In this document: one piece after another, positions 37,301 through 44,615 of the stretch
Layout of the letters: each line of letters opens with the position of its first letter
How positions within the stretch are numbered: the first letter of the stretch is position 1
Assembly: GCF_006538745.1 (NCBI RefSeq)
Contig: NZ_BJLR01000046.1
Span: 1-48,490, forward strand
Direction: 5' to 3'
From: Cellulomonas cellasea
GTDB taxonomy: Bacteria; Actinomycetota; Actinomycetes; Actinomycetales; Cellulomonadaceae
Length of the DNA: 48,490 nt
The notes under the pieces: model-generated
The model's database searches: none
Told to the model about the DNA's origin: nothing
Seen by the model: only the letters and a program-made list of their open reading frames with translations
Position numbers and translations under genes: made by a program

Positions 37301-37487
37301 AGGCCTCGACGGCGTCCTGGTAGCGCCGCGCCGTCACGGCGGCGGTCGCCTCGACGAGCGCGGACTCAATGGCGGCGAGCTCGGCGGCGGCCGGCTTGCC
37401 GCCGCCCGCGGGTGTGTGGGCGGTGACGAACTCGGTGAGCACGGCGGACGCGTGCCGGAAGGAGTAGGTCTCGGCGACGACGGCCAT
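34317..37487 (-). CDS. Short TcA-like toxin component
   Basis: 1056 residues from ATG 37487, with AGGAG upstream. A TPR-like segment lies near residues 290-370 (LGLAECHHALGDWARAEEQY). A long alanine/arginine/glutamine helical stretch (about 480-690) resembles the TcA channel helices. The C-terminal ~350 residues match the TcA domain that docks TcB: LMQQAYNFETDQALTLIRAD, FPGTYAGRIEAVEVEVEGLV and, at the very end, VVANLALLLGYSYTPRA. Classical TcA proteins are about 2400 residues; here the N-terminal VRP1/receptor-binding and neuraminidase-like parts are missing or replaced. It lies between the helix-hairpin-helix gene (9-base gap) and the TcB/TcC gene (12-base gap). It probably forms the delivery channel. 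Whether it still makes a pentameric pore is unknown. Confidence 0.8.
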   Translation of the reverse strand: MAVVAETYSFRHASAVLTEFVTAHTPAGGGKPAAAELAAIESALVEATAAVTARRYQDAVEAYRSAERLIWRQLNPRSTWEWSSTVDLSRHVSLLEPLVEISLAWLAVLPLPGPRPGPVSTRPLDDSVLASTAALDATGLRATAVRTAADAAAASSVAFGSALGAAGQAGSAQVVLDRAKELAPNLVPRLEEAVDLGPAIHRDLLLPRARVLDPGAAGVFRALRLPASERIELPTAVTADRTLLLADAGGAVQELTWTAGAEPVAEVVRLLYADRVTRTDLLDRFVRPKEASDAVLGLAHAYFYEIPLGLAECHHALGDWARAEEQYLRAASYSFLNTETEAPFVWLRLGTLYVDWGIAHYRQDEHAEALAVLGKVLSPDGSAPASPLWDTPGLAGPAAAARALLPLPAEPAGLAGDAATATVLLTAWEQLVKLAAGLDFWGMPTQFVPIWTYDYLRSVAVEFAQLAVSAERDVVAYWSRADAARLTQAQLVQSTAQARAEAAATRLQRDATSAEVTVYDRAVGLAAQRAADATTDADTYATTSSQALMHSALSAQLSGGDDGNARQLDALADRMVLGNYRLSGDRGTLAAAESLAAQRLNRDYEVDRMRRQAAQLLQAEAQAVAERAAARARLAAADAAVAVADLRARHADELVAVFDDATFTPEVWWRMGEVMHGIYRRYLTMALRVARLMQQAYNFETDQALTLIRADYSLLEVNGLLGADALLADISQLQYDLVAVARGKPQPVKHTVSLAESHGLAFETGLRQTGVMEFETDVDEFDHAFPGTYAGRIEAVEVEVEGLVPVRGVRGFLTNNGVSAYRVPGAPAAVKFRLQPRETLVLSEYERRRDGLLVADDTRARGVFQGAGVCSSWRLELPKAVNELDFGALTDVRLTFYYSARYDRDLHEQVLTELAERPSVHGRQRAVPLRWLYPDLFYLLQDTGELVLPLTASDFPRSQRDPVLTELGLVLTTDGSRSAQGITVEVAPPAAADAVAATTDAAGIIGSETGPWVGLATGPAIGDWRISIPEAANAGLDRAVVANLALLLGYSYTPRA

Positions 37488-37496
37488 GGCGATCTC

Positions 37497-38093
37497 CTAG
37501 CGTGAGGTGACGACGAACGTGTAGCCGCCCACGAGCTGCTCGCGGTCGTACGCGGCCACGCGCAGCGGCCACGCGCAGCGGCCACGCGGACGTCGTGTCG
37601 CAGCCGCAGTCGTCGTCGTCATGGTCCTCGGGCGCGGGCAGGTCGACCACCAGGACGACGCACTCCGGGACGACCGTGCCGTCGAGGTGCACCGGCACCG
37701 TGACGGGCTCTCCGTCCAGACCCACCGTCGCGTGCGCGCGAGTGAAGTCCCTGACCGGGTAGGGGCCGAAGAAGTGCCCGGCCGGGTCGGTGGTGACGAC
37801 GACCAGCGCTCGGAAGTCGGCCTCCGCCGGCTCGTCGGCGGTCGCCCCCAGATGACGACCTGCAGCCCGGATGCGGGGCGTCGCCGCACGTCGCCCGCTC
37901 CACCGGCGGTGAGTGAGTTCCGCACCTTGGCCAGCAGGCGCGCGTGCATGCCCTCGACGGCCATGAGGTCGTTCACGGTCCGGAAAGGCCCGTGCTCCTC
38001 TCGGTGCCTCACGATGGCAGCGGCCACCGCCTCGTCGAGCCCCGCTGTGAGCAGCTCGTCGACCGACGCGCTGTTGATGTCGATCGGATCCAT
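37497..38093 (-). CDS. Helix-hairpin-helix protein, first gene of the Tc operon, internally out of frame
   Basis: A 198-codon frame from ATG 38093, with AGAGGGGG upstream. Residues 1-65 hold a ComEA-like helix-hairpin-helix pair (INSASVDELLTAGLDEAVAA, then FRTVNDLMAVEGMHARLLAK). After QVVIWG the text turns into Arg/Ser/Thr-rich nonsense, while another frame gives a sensible domain (ADFRALVVVTTDPAGHFFGP, then VPVHLDGTVVPECVVLVVDL). The last 18 residues (AYDREQLVGGYTFVVTSR) make sense again. A missing base in the five-C run at 37845-37849 and a 13-bp duplication near 37552-37588 explain this and cancel each other. The function of the second domain is unknown. Being first in the operon, it may be a Tc accessory factor. 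Confidence 0.7.
   Translation of the reverse strand: MDPIDINSASVDELLTAGLDEAVAAAIVRHREEHGPFRTVNDLMAVEGMHARLLAKVRNSLTAGGAGDVRRRPASGLQVVIWGRPPTSRRRPTSERWSSSPPTRPGTSSAPTRSGTSLARTRRWVWTESPSRCRCTSTARSSRSASSWWSTCPRPRTMTTTTAAATRRPRGRCAWPLRVAAYDREQLVGGYTFVVTSR
37552..37588. repeat. 13-bp tandem repeat that shifts the reading frame
   Basis: GCGGCCACGCGCA occurs at 37552-37564 and 37565-37577, then an 11-base partial copy at 37578-37588. Removing one unit (13 bases) joins DTTSAWPLRVA directly to AYDREQLVGGY in one frame. The repeat therefore looks like a slippage duplication inside a coding region. Confidence 0.8.
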
Positions 38094-38111
38094 GAAATGT
38101 CCCCCTCTTAA

Positions 38112-38131
38112 GACCGTAAAACGGGGACCGT
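38112..38131. promoter_or_regulatory. Repeat elements in the Tc operon/LuxR divergent region
   Basis: GACCGT is present at 38112-38117 and 38126-38131, and CCGT-AAA-ACGG forms a small inverted repeat between them. They lie 19-38 bases upstream of the first Tc operon start, in the 138-base gap to the divergent LuxR gene. Candidate operator; the evidence is symmetry and location only. Confidence 0.3.
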
Positions 38132-38231
38132 CATCGAGGGCATGGGCATATCTACGGACTGGACTGGAGTGGCATGCTGTGCCTCTCCGTGCACTTAGCG
38201 ACACGGGGGCCCTCTGGAGGTGGAGCTGCCC

Positions 38232-38978
38232 GTGGACGGCGTGCGCACCCGGACGAACGCCGACGACGTGCTGCACGTCGTCACTGGCGTGCTGTCCGGC
38301 GTGTCCGCCGGTGAGGACCCCAGGCAGTGCCTGTGCCGCGTGGTGAGCGGCCTGGTACGTGCCGAGGCCTGCGGCTATCTCCGGTGGGAGGCTGACTCTG
38401 GCCGAGCGAACGTGGACGCGGCCTACCCCGCGCCGGCCGGCAGCGCGGTCACGGCCCAGGCCTCTCGCGGCCTCGCCGGTGCTCCCTCGACGCTGCACGG
38501 TGACCCCATGCGGGTCGGATCGAGCACGTGGACGGTCTGGGTACCGCTGGGGTCGTCCGGGTCAAACACGGGCCTGCTGCTCGTGCGCCGACGCGGCTTC
38601 TCCGCGTCGGCTGTCAGGCTGCTGACGGACGCCCAGCAGCCACTCGCGGCGGTGGACGGCGTCCTTTCGACCGTCGAGCGAGTGCCGCAGCAGCGGAGGG
38701 CGGCACGCCCCGTCATCCTCCTGACGCCCCGCGAGCACGAGGTCCTGCAGTTGTTGGCGGACGGGTTACTCGCGCGGACGATCGCCGCCCGGCTATCGCT
38801 CTCGCCGCGGACGGTGAACCACCACCTGGGCAGCATCTACGACAAGCTCCAGGTCCATGACCGCCTGTCAGCGGTCCTGCGCGCGCGGGCCACAGGTCTG
38901 CTCGTCGACGCTCCGGTGCTGCCGCAAGGTCGCTCCGAGCGCGCGGAACGTCTGCACGCTACCCGCCCGGCGCAGTAG
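38232..38978 (+). CDS. LuxR-family transcriptional regulator
   Basis: 248 residues from GTG 38232, with GGAG six bases upstream; GTG 38220 in the same frame is an alternative. The N-terminal domain lacks receiver residues and looks GAF-like (LCRVVSGLVRAEACGYLRWE). The C-terminal LuxR helix-turn-helix is complete: LTPREHEVLQLLADGLLART, then LSLSPRTVNHHLGSIYDKLQ. It is divergent from the Tc operon, so it is the natural candidate to control toxin expression. It resembles the regulator at 24330-25103 in layout (sensor plus C-terminal LuxR), suggesting parallel control of separate effector sets. Confidence 0.9.
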   Translation: MDGVRTRTNADDVLHVVTGVLSGVSAGEDPRQCLCRVVSGLVRAEACGYLRWEADSGRANVDAAYPAPAGSAVTAQASRGLAGAPSTLHGDPMRVGSSTWTVWVPLGSSGSNTGLLLVRRRGFSASAVRLLTDAQQPLAAVDGVLSTVERVPQQRRAARPVILLTPREHEVLQLLADGLLARTIAARLSLSPRTVNHHLGSIYDKLQVHDRLSAVLRARATGLLVDAPVLPQGRSERAERLHATRPAQ

Positions 38979-40070
38979 ACAGCCGAGCTCTGACGACGGT
39001 AGGTGGATGTGTGGCCGTCAAGCCGGCGCGCAGGTGGCTAGTTGGCCGGTGGCCGTGTCACCGCCGCCGTGGTCACGTTGGAACCGCTCGTTGCCGCTGG
39101 CATCAAAACCCTAGAACGAGCCGGCGTCCCCGAGGTGGGACGGCTCACCTGCGTGCCACAGCAAGTATTCCGAGACTGCCACGGCCAGCGCTGTGCATAT
39201 CCAGGCCTCGACCGTCGCCTTGCGTGCGACGACGGCCTGGACCAGCTCCCAAGCTCGGCTCAGCCGAGCAGGTGCTCGGGCGGGCAACGCCGATCGACCG
39301 TGTACACAACGCCGCGGGTCAGTACAACTAGGCCGCGCACGTGGGCAGACCTGGCCACGCCGCCGTGTGCTCATCGAGATCGCAGGCGGACGTCGCCGCC
39401 GTCCCTTGCTTGTCGCCTGCGTTGAGGTCTCGCGATCCTCGGCTCTTTCGTGCTCCGAGCCGAAGGCTGACCGCCTGCTTCCGCGGCCGCCGCTCCTCGG
39501 TCCGGCACCCGCTTGACGCGGGATCACCTGCAGGTCAATGACGGCGGACCGGTACGGCGGCCGGCCAGGTCGCCTCCGTCGTCAGATTGCGAGGGCTCGG
39601 ACGCCGGCAACCGCAGACGAAAACTCCTCGCCGGCGTCGAGGACCACGTCCAGGCGCGCCCCGCTCCGCACCCGCGTACACGGTCGGGACGACCGCGGCG
39701 AGCGAAGCGACCACCGTCGCCTGCTGACGCGCCCGACGCGCCGCACCCAAAGTGCTCCCGGCCGCGCCGGCGTCGACGGCAGGGGGCCGCTCGTCGCGGC
39801 GACCGCGGATGGCGCACGCCTGTTCTGAATCTCGCGCGCGGCGCGCGCACATTCCGGGGGAAGGACGGCGAACCTGCCCGAACACTCTTCGAGTCCGTGG
39901 TAAAGAAGAGGACCTAGAGATGCAGGCGTTCTCGCGTGGCCCCTACGAGAACCGGCTCGAAGTTGACTCGTGCCAGGCCTACCTGCGAGTGAGGTCCACA
40001 CCCGAGGGCGGATGCCCGCCACGAGCGGATGCGGGCCGGTCCCCACCCTCTACCGAAAGCCGCTGTGGAC
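38979..40070. other. Long stretch with only gene remnants
   Basis: No intact gene is supportable here. Minus-strand fragments with coding character are visible. One ends at 39111 (SRAWELVQAVVARKATVEAW, then LAVAVSEYLLWHAGE). Another, ending at 39582, is split between two frames (RQQATVVASLAAVVPTVYAG, then LDVVLDAGEEFSSAVAGVRA). Together with the adjoining excisionase-like gene and tRNA end, this looks like a decayed edge of an integrated element. Confidence 0.5.
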
Positions 40071-40490
40071 ATGTCTACCACTGACGACAGCATCGCGAGC
40101 CCGGCCGCGCTTCCGAGTTCGGCACGATCTCCCGCTACCTACAGCCCTGAAGAGGTCGCGACCATGCTGGGCACGTCGGCATGGTGGGTCCGCGAGCAGG
40201 CCCGCCGCGAGCGCGTCGCCCACCTGCGACTCGGCAAGGGCCGCATCCGCTTCTCCCCCGCCCACGTCGCCGCACTCATCAACAGCGCTACCGTCGAGGT
40301 TGCCGAGCCCCAACCGGGACCGGGACGCAACGCAGCCCCTGAAGATGCAGCCGTTCTCGGAGCGAGCGTCCGGTCGCTCGGCGCACACCGCCGCCGACAG
40401 CCGGCCTCGGATGGCCGCCCGGTCTTCGCGCCCAACCCAGCCGAACACCAATCCCCCGCGGGGACACAGACGCCACGTCGGAGCCGATAG
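40071..40490 (+). CDS. Excisionase-like MerR-type DNA-binding protein
   Basis: 139 residues from ATG 40071; an in-frame upstream start at 40029 is less likely. Residues 22-75 form a winged helix-turn-helix of the excisionase/MerR HTH_17 type: YSPEEVATMLGTSAWWVREQ, then HLRLGKGRIRFSPAHVAALI. The C-terminal half is disordered and proline/arginine rich. Its stop lies 77 bases before a tRNA 3'-end sequence, the usual neighbourhood of an int/xis/att module, but no integrase gene is present. It probably derives from a mobile element and may now be an orphan regulator. Confidence 0.75.
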   Translation: MSTTDDSIASPAALPSSARSPATYSPEEVATMLGTSAWWVREQARRERVAHLRLGKGRIRFSPAHVAALINSATVEVAEPQPGPGRNAAPEDAAVLGASVRSLGAHRRRQPASDGRPVFAPNPAEHQSPAGTQTPRRSR

Positions 40491-40567
40491 ATCCACACCG
40501 ATCCACACATCACCGCAGTTCAGGGCGGTGACGCGATAGGACGTGTGTCCGTTATGCGGCTTTGTCA

Positions 40568-40590
40568 GGGTTCGAATCCCACTCGGGGCA
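40568..40590 (+). other. tRNA 3'-end fragment, probable attachment-site junction
   Basis: GGGTTCGAATCCCAC followed by TCGGGGC and A reads as T-loop (TTCGAAT, 40571-40577), T-stem 3' side, acceptor 3' strand and discriminator of a tRNA. The matching 5' T-stem (GTGGG) is broken after GGG, since CA precedes it instead of GT, and no D-arm, anticodon arm or 5' acceptor lies upstream. Identity starts exactly inside the T-arm, the common crossover point of tRNA-targeting integrases. I infer an att scar at a mobile-element boundary. Confidence 0.65.
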
Positions 40591-40631
40591 CTGTGTTGGC
40601 GCAGGCACGCAGCTCCCCCGCGTTCGACGGG

Positions 40632-42870
40632 CTACTCCGAGTCGACCGTCGTGAAGCGAGCCTCGGCCACGCTCGTGCCGGTGTCGGAGTCGCACTCGAC
40701 CCGGACGGTGTGCTCTCCTGCCGCCGGCGCCACGACCCAGTCGTCGAAACCCCGGCCGACCTGCTCCTCGTCCACGTACCAGCGCCCGCGCTCCGGCTCG
40801 GCCAGCACCTCGCCCTCGGTGGACGCCCAGAGGCGCAGCGGCTGCCCGGCGCCCACGACGGCGCCGTCCTGCGGGTGCATGACGACGAGCTGGACCGGGC
40901 GCGGCGCGCTCGTCGCCCTCGTCTCGGCGGTGACGGTCGAGAAGCCGTCGTGCACGAGCAGGCGGAACACGAGCTCGGCTCGGCTCGGGAGGTCCTCGAC
41001 GGAGAACTCGCAGCGGTTGTCGGTGATCCCGGCGGCGAGGCTGTTCCACGACCTGCCGTCGTCCGGCGAGAACTGCAGCGCGGCCGTCCACCCCTCGTCC
41101 GGTGCCGCGAGCTCCCAGCGGGCCACGCCGGCACCGCTCTCGAGGCGGACCTCGAAGCCGTCGATCTCCACGGGCCGCTCGGGCGCCTCGACGCGCCAGA
41201 CCTCGGTCCGCTCGCCGTCGGCGCCCGTGCCCGTCACGCGAAGCGCGGCACCGCGCTCGAGGTCCGGGAGCAGCACCGACAATACGTAGCTGTCCTCGGC
41301 GCCCCCACCCCCGTCCTCCCCGGAGCAGCCGCAACCGCAGCTGCGCGCGGGCAGGCGCTGGACGTCGGCCGCGGAGATCACCCGGCCCTCGGCGTCGACC
41401 AGCTCGGCGACGAACGCGGTCGGCCGTCCGCCGTGCACCTGGGGCAGAGCAGCGACGCGCGTGACCTCGGTGACCCGCAGCTCTCCGCGCTCGACGACGC
41501 CGATGATCGAGACGACCCGCTCCGCCCTCATCCGCACGACCTCATGAGGACCACGCTCCCACTGCGGCGGGTCGGGGATGTACTCCCACGGCCACAGGTG
41601 CGGGTGGATGTACATCGGAGCCTTCCACCGCTGGCTCCTGATCCTGGTCGGGTTCAGGCGGGCGTTGTTGGTCAGACGCCCCTGGTGGTAGAGCGACATC
41701 CACGGCGGCCCGCAGTAGGACATGAGGTCCTTCTCGGTCGGGCGGTGCACCTGCCCATTGCGGGGGTCGAGGCCGTACTCGCCGAGCGAGGCCGTCGGCG
41801 TGCTCGCCGGGTGGTACGGCTCGTACGCCGGGTAGCCGGGGTCGCCTGGTGTCCCGCACGGTCCGTGCGCCAGACCGGCGCCGTGGCCGACCTCATGGGC
41901 CATCGTCACCTGCTGGCCGTTCGGGCCGGTGCTGACCCCGCTCGACTCGCAGCCTCCGACGTTGGCGATCGGGGTCCCGGCAGGCAGCAGCCCGTAGTAG
42001 ATGACGTCCGTGCGGTTCCCGTCGTTCATCCGGACGCCGGCGACGGCCGCGTTCAGGGCGATCCACTGCAGCGAGCAGCCGCCGGGAGACGTCGCCACGC
42101 CGGTGAGCGGGGTGCTCCACGGAAGGGTGCCGGCGCTGGAGAAGATGCCCTGGGCGTCGACGGGCATCACCGTCAACGTCCACGCTGCCGTGGTCCTCAG
42201 GTCCGCGACGGTCGGCGCGGGCAGGGTGATCTGCGGGGGGTTCGCGGCGTTCACGGTCGGGTCCGGCCCCGCGTAGCTGATCATCACGCCGCGCAGACGC
42301 AGCTGCTGCCGGGTGTGCACCGAGAGGGATCTCATAGGTCGACACGACCCTGTCGGGCGAGTCCGTGCGGAACAGCTCGACCGTCAGACGCAGCGTCCCC
42401 GCCACGACGTCCTCCGGGAGGACGAAGTTCAGCGTCGAGCCGATCGCGCCGCGCTCGGCGGCATACCCGGGTCGGGACTGGGTCGTCACGACGCCGGGCG
42501 CCGCGGGGTCGAGCCGGGCCACCTCCTGCCACAGCGGCCGGAAGGCGATCAGCTGCATGCGCTCGACCACCAGCCGTCCGCTGACGTCCGCGCTCGCACC
42601 GAGCACACCGGAGCGGACGTAAGTGCGCACCCACGCCGGCTTGTAGGCCATGAGCTCGACCGAGTTGTCGGCGCCGCGGTCGTCCGCGTTCGTCAGGTGC
42701 TCCTCGGCACGGTGGTACTGGATCGCCTGGGTCACCTCGAGCGCGTAGACGAAAGGGTCCCGGAAACGGTGCACCTTCTCGACGTCGAACCGGTCGTCGG
42801 TGTAGGAGCCCAACAGCTCGACGAGGTCACGGAGGTCGATCGTCGTGAACGGGCGAGCTCGATCCGGCAT
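40632..42870 (-). pseudogene. Metzincin-type zinc metalloprotease, frameshifted
   Basis: The product would be about 745 residues from ATG 42870, with GGAG upstream. The N-terminal ~180 residues (DLVELLGSYTDDRFDVEKVH) run to VVSTYEIPL. There the frame is lost near 42326 and continues as SVHTRQQLRLRGVMISYAGP in the next frame. The catalytic zinc site is HEVGHGAGLAH with a downstream Met-turn (DLMSYCGPPW), both diagnostic of metzincins. A Cys-rich strip (RSCGCGCSGED) and Ig-like beta domains fill the C-terminus. No signal peptide. Its stop lies 42 bases from the tRNA scar. If intact it would cleave extracellular protein; the single-base lesion separates the start from the active site unless it is a sequencing error. 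Confidence 0.78.
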
Positions 42871-43077
42871 GGGAGGCTCCGCTGAGAGGGGTCGGCGGTC
42901 GAGTCGGTCGGCCAGACCGTCGAGGCCACCTTCTCGTACGGGCACCTCCGGTCGATGCCATGAACCGATCCGGCGCCTCATCGGGCGGATCGGTCGGGAC
43001 GATGCGCGTGCAGCATCCGCAGAACCGGTCCTGCGCGGACGTTGCTCGACGACAGGTGCGGTGCGACCCTCAGCAGC

Positions 43078-43548
43078 ATGCTGAGTGCGCCGGAACACGA
43101 GCCGGAGCCGGCGGTCGCTGAACCTGGCTCTGCGCCGCCCCGTCGTCGGCTCATCGGCCTCTGCCTCCTGGGGACCGTCGTGCTCCTCGCGATCTACGCC
43201 GGTTTCCTGGTGCCGTTGCTTCAGCGCGGTCTGGCGGGCGACTCAGGGGTGACGCCCGGCGACCCCGTCAGCGTCGCGGCCGACATGTCGACCGCCGACG
43301 TGTTCGCCTGGGTGCCTCCTCCTCTTGTCGGCGTCGCCCATGTCGTGGCGATGTGGGCGATCGCTCTCGGTCCCGTGCTCTCCGCGGTAGGTGTCGGTGT
43401 GGGTGCGTACCACGCGTCCCGAGAGGCCGCCGCTCGCCGATGGGTCCTCGCGATCGCATCCGGCCTGACCTTCGTCGGGTGCGTCGTGGCGTTCGCGCTG
43501 GCGTTGTCGCCCTGGGGCCGGGCAGCGAGGCTCATCCTCTTCGACTGA
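43078..43548 (+). CDS. Small membrane protein, three helices
   Basis: 156 residues from ATG 43078 (TTG 43042 is possible). A proline/glutamate-rich cytoplasmic N-terminus is followed by transmembrane helices at LIGLCLLGTVVLLAIYAGFL, VAHVVAMWAIALGPVLSAVG and VLAIASGLTFVGCVVAFALA. There is no known domain. Divergent from the metalloprotease gene and convergent with the HxlR regulator; ordinary chromosomal codon use. Function unknown. Confidence 0.6.
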   Translation: MLSAPEHEPEPAVAEPGSAPPRRRLIGLCLLGTVVLLAIYAGFLVPLLQRGLAGDSGVTPGDPVSVAADMSTADVFAWVPPPLVGVAHVVAMWAIALGPVLSAVGVGVGAYHASREAAARRWVLAIASGLTFVGCVVAFALALSPWGRAARLILFD

Positions 43549-43559
43549 GACGGTGGATC

Positions 43560-43943
43560 TCACCGCCTCTCGTCGTCGTCGAACCGGGCCCGCGCCCGCT
43601 CGACGTCCGGCAGGTTCACCGTCGTCCACCGCAGGAGCGCGTCGACGAGCTCGTTGAGCGTGTCCCCGGTCGGGGTGATCCGGTACTCGACGGCGACGGG
43701 CCGTGTGGCGATCACGACGCGCTCGACCATGCCGTTGCGCTCGAGGCGACGCAGCGTCGCGGTGAGGGACTTCTGCCCGACGGCCGGGATCTCGCGGCGC
43801 AGCTCGTTGAAGCGCAGCGGCCGTCCGCACAGCGTGTCGAGCACCTGCAGCGACCACTTGTCGAGGACCTGATCGAGCAGCTCGCGGTGCGGGGCGTCGA
43901 CCTGGAGCAGGGCGGGGTCGCTGGGAGAGGTGGTGTCGTTCAC
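43560..43943 (-). CDS. HxlR-family transcriptional regulator
   Basis: 127 residues from GTG 43943. It has the HxlR winged helix-turn-helix: LDKWSLQVLDTLCGRPLRFN, then ELRREIPAVGQKSLTATLRR and LERNGMVERVVIATRPVAVE, with the typical YRITPTG wing. The usual N-terminal cysteine sensor is absent (DAPHRELLDQVLDKW). It is divergent from a RidA-type gene, with an inverted repeat between them that is the likely operator. Probably represses itself and RidA. Confidence 0.92.
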   Translation of the reverse strand: MNDTTSPSDPALLQVDAPHRELLDQVLDKWSLQVLDTLCGRPLRFNELRREIPAVGQKSLTATLRRLERNGMVERVVIATRPVAVEYRITPTGDTLNELVDALLRWTTVNLPDVERARARFDDDERR

Positions 43944-43947
43944 GGAA

Positions 43948-43981
43948 CCTAGTGTCGTTGAAGTTCCCTCCAGGAACTAGG
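43948..43981. promoter_or_regulatory. Likely HxlR operator
   Basis: AGTTCC and GGAACT (43962-43967 and 43973-43978) are separated by CTCCA, within outer arms CCTAGT (43948-43953) and ACTAGG (43976-43981). It lies in the 77-base gap between the HxlR and RidA starts. The symmetry suits a dimeric winged-helix regulator. Confidence 0.5.
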
Positions 43982-44020
43982 TAGACATGGGGTACCTACC
44001 CGTTCGACGCAAGGAACCCG

Positions 44021-44428
44021 ATGTCTGTGCAGCTGCTGTCCCCCGAGTCCATGCTCCAGCCCGTCCCCTACGCTCACGTCTCCGTCGCGACGGGCACCCG
44101 CCACGTGCACGTCGCCGGGCAGATCGGCCGCGACCCCGACACCGGCGACCTGGCCGACGACCTCACCGGCCAGGTCGCCCAGACGCTGCGCAACACCGCC
44201 CGCGGCCTCGCCGGCGCGGGTGCGACGTTCGCGGACGTCGTGCGTCTGCGCTTCTTCGTCACCGGGTGGTCCCCGGAGAAGATGGACGCGTTCATGGCGG
44301 GCGTCGAGCTCGTGACCCGTGAGCTCGACCTGCCCCAGCCGATGCCCCCGGCCTCGCTCATCGGTGTCGACATCCTGTTCGAGGCCGACGTCCTCGTCGA
44401 GGTCGAGGCGTACGCCGTGCTCGACTGA
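44021..44428 (+). CDS. RidA (YjgF/YER057c/UK114) family protein
   Basis: 135 residues from ATG 44021, with AAGGAA upstream. Family pattern: YAHVSVATGTRHVHVAGQIG, then QTLRNTARGLAGAGATFADV, then VVRLRFFVTGW and a C-terminal LIGVDILFEADVLVEVEAYA. RidA proteins hydrolyse reactive enamine/imine intermediates from PLP enzymes. The canonical arginine near the C-terminus that holds the imino-acid carboxylate is not obvious here (leucine/isoleucine around LIGVDIL), so this may be a Rid2-7 subgroup member with other chemistry. Divergent from HxlR. Confidence 0.88.
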   Translation: MSVQLLSPESMLQPVPYAHVSVATGTRHVHVAGQIGRDPDTGDLADDLTGQVAQTLRNTARGLAGAGATFADVVRLRFFVTGWSPEKMDAFMAGVELVTRELDLPQPMPPASLIGVDILFEADVLVEVEAYAVLD

Positions 44429-44615
44429 GCTCCGTCGGCCGGGGCGGCCGGTCGCGGCCCGCTGAGATCGGCACCGACCCGCAGCGACTGGGCGCCGGCT
44501 CGCCCCGTCGCCGATCACGAGCACCGCTTCACCGACGACGGCAGCGGCACACGCACACTGTCAGTCCCCCCCTCGCGGGGAGATCGGCCGGTCGGCTACC
44601 AGGACGGAGTTGCGC

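Noticed and set aside
34725-37505. 926-codon open frame on the plus strand
   Set aside because: Antisense shadow of the TcA-like gene; low-complexity Arg/Gly/Val text, no ribosome site and no recognised motif.
40540-40592. Complete tRNA gene
   Set aside because: Only T-loop, 3' T-stem and acceptor strand are present; the upstream sequence cannot fold into the anticodon and D arms.
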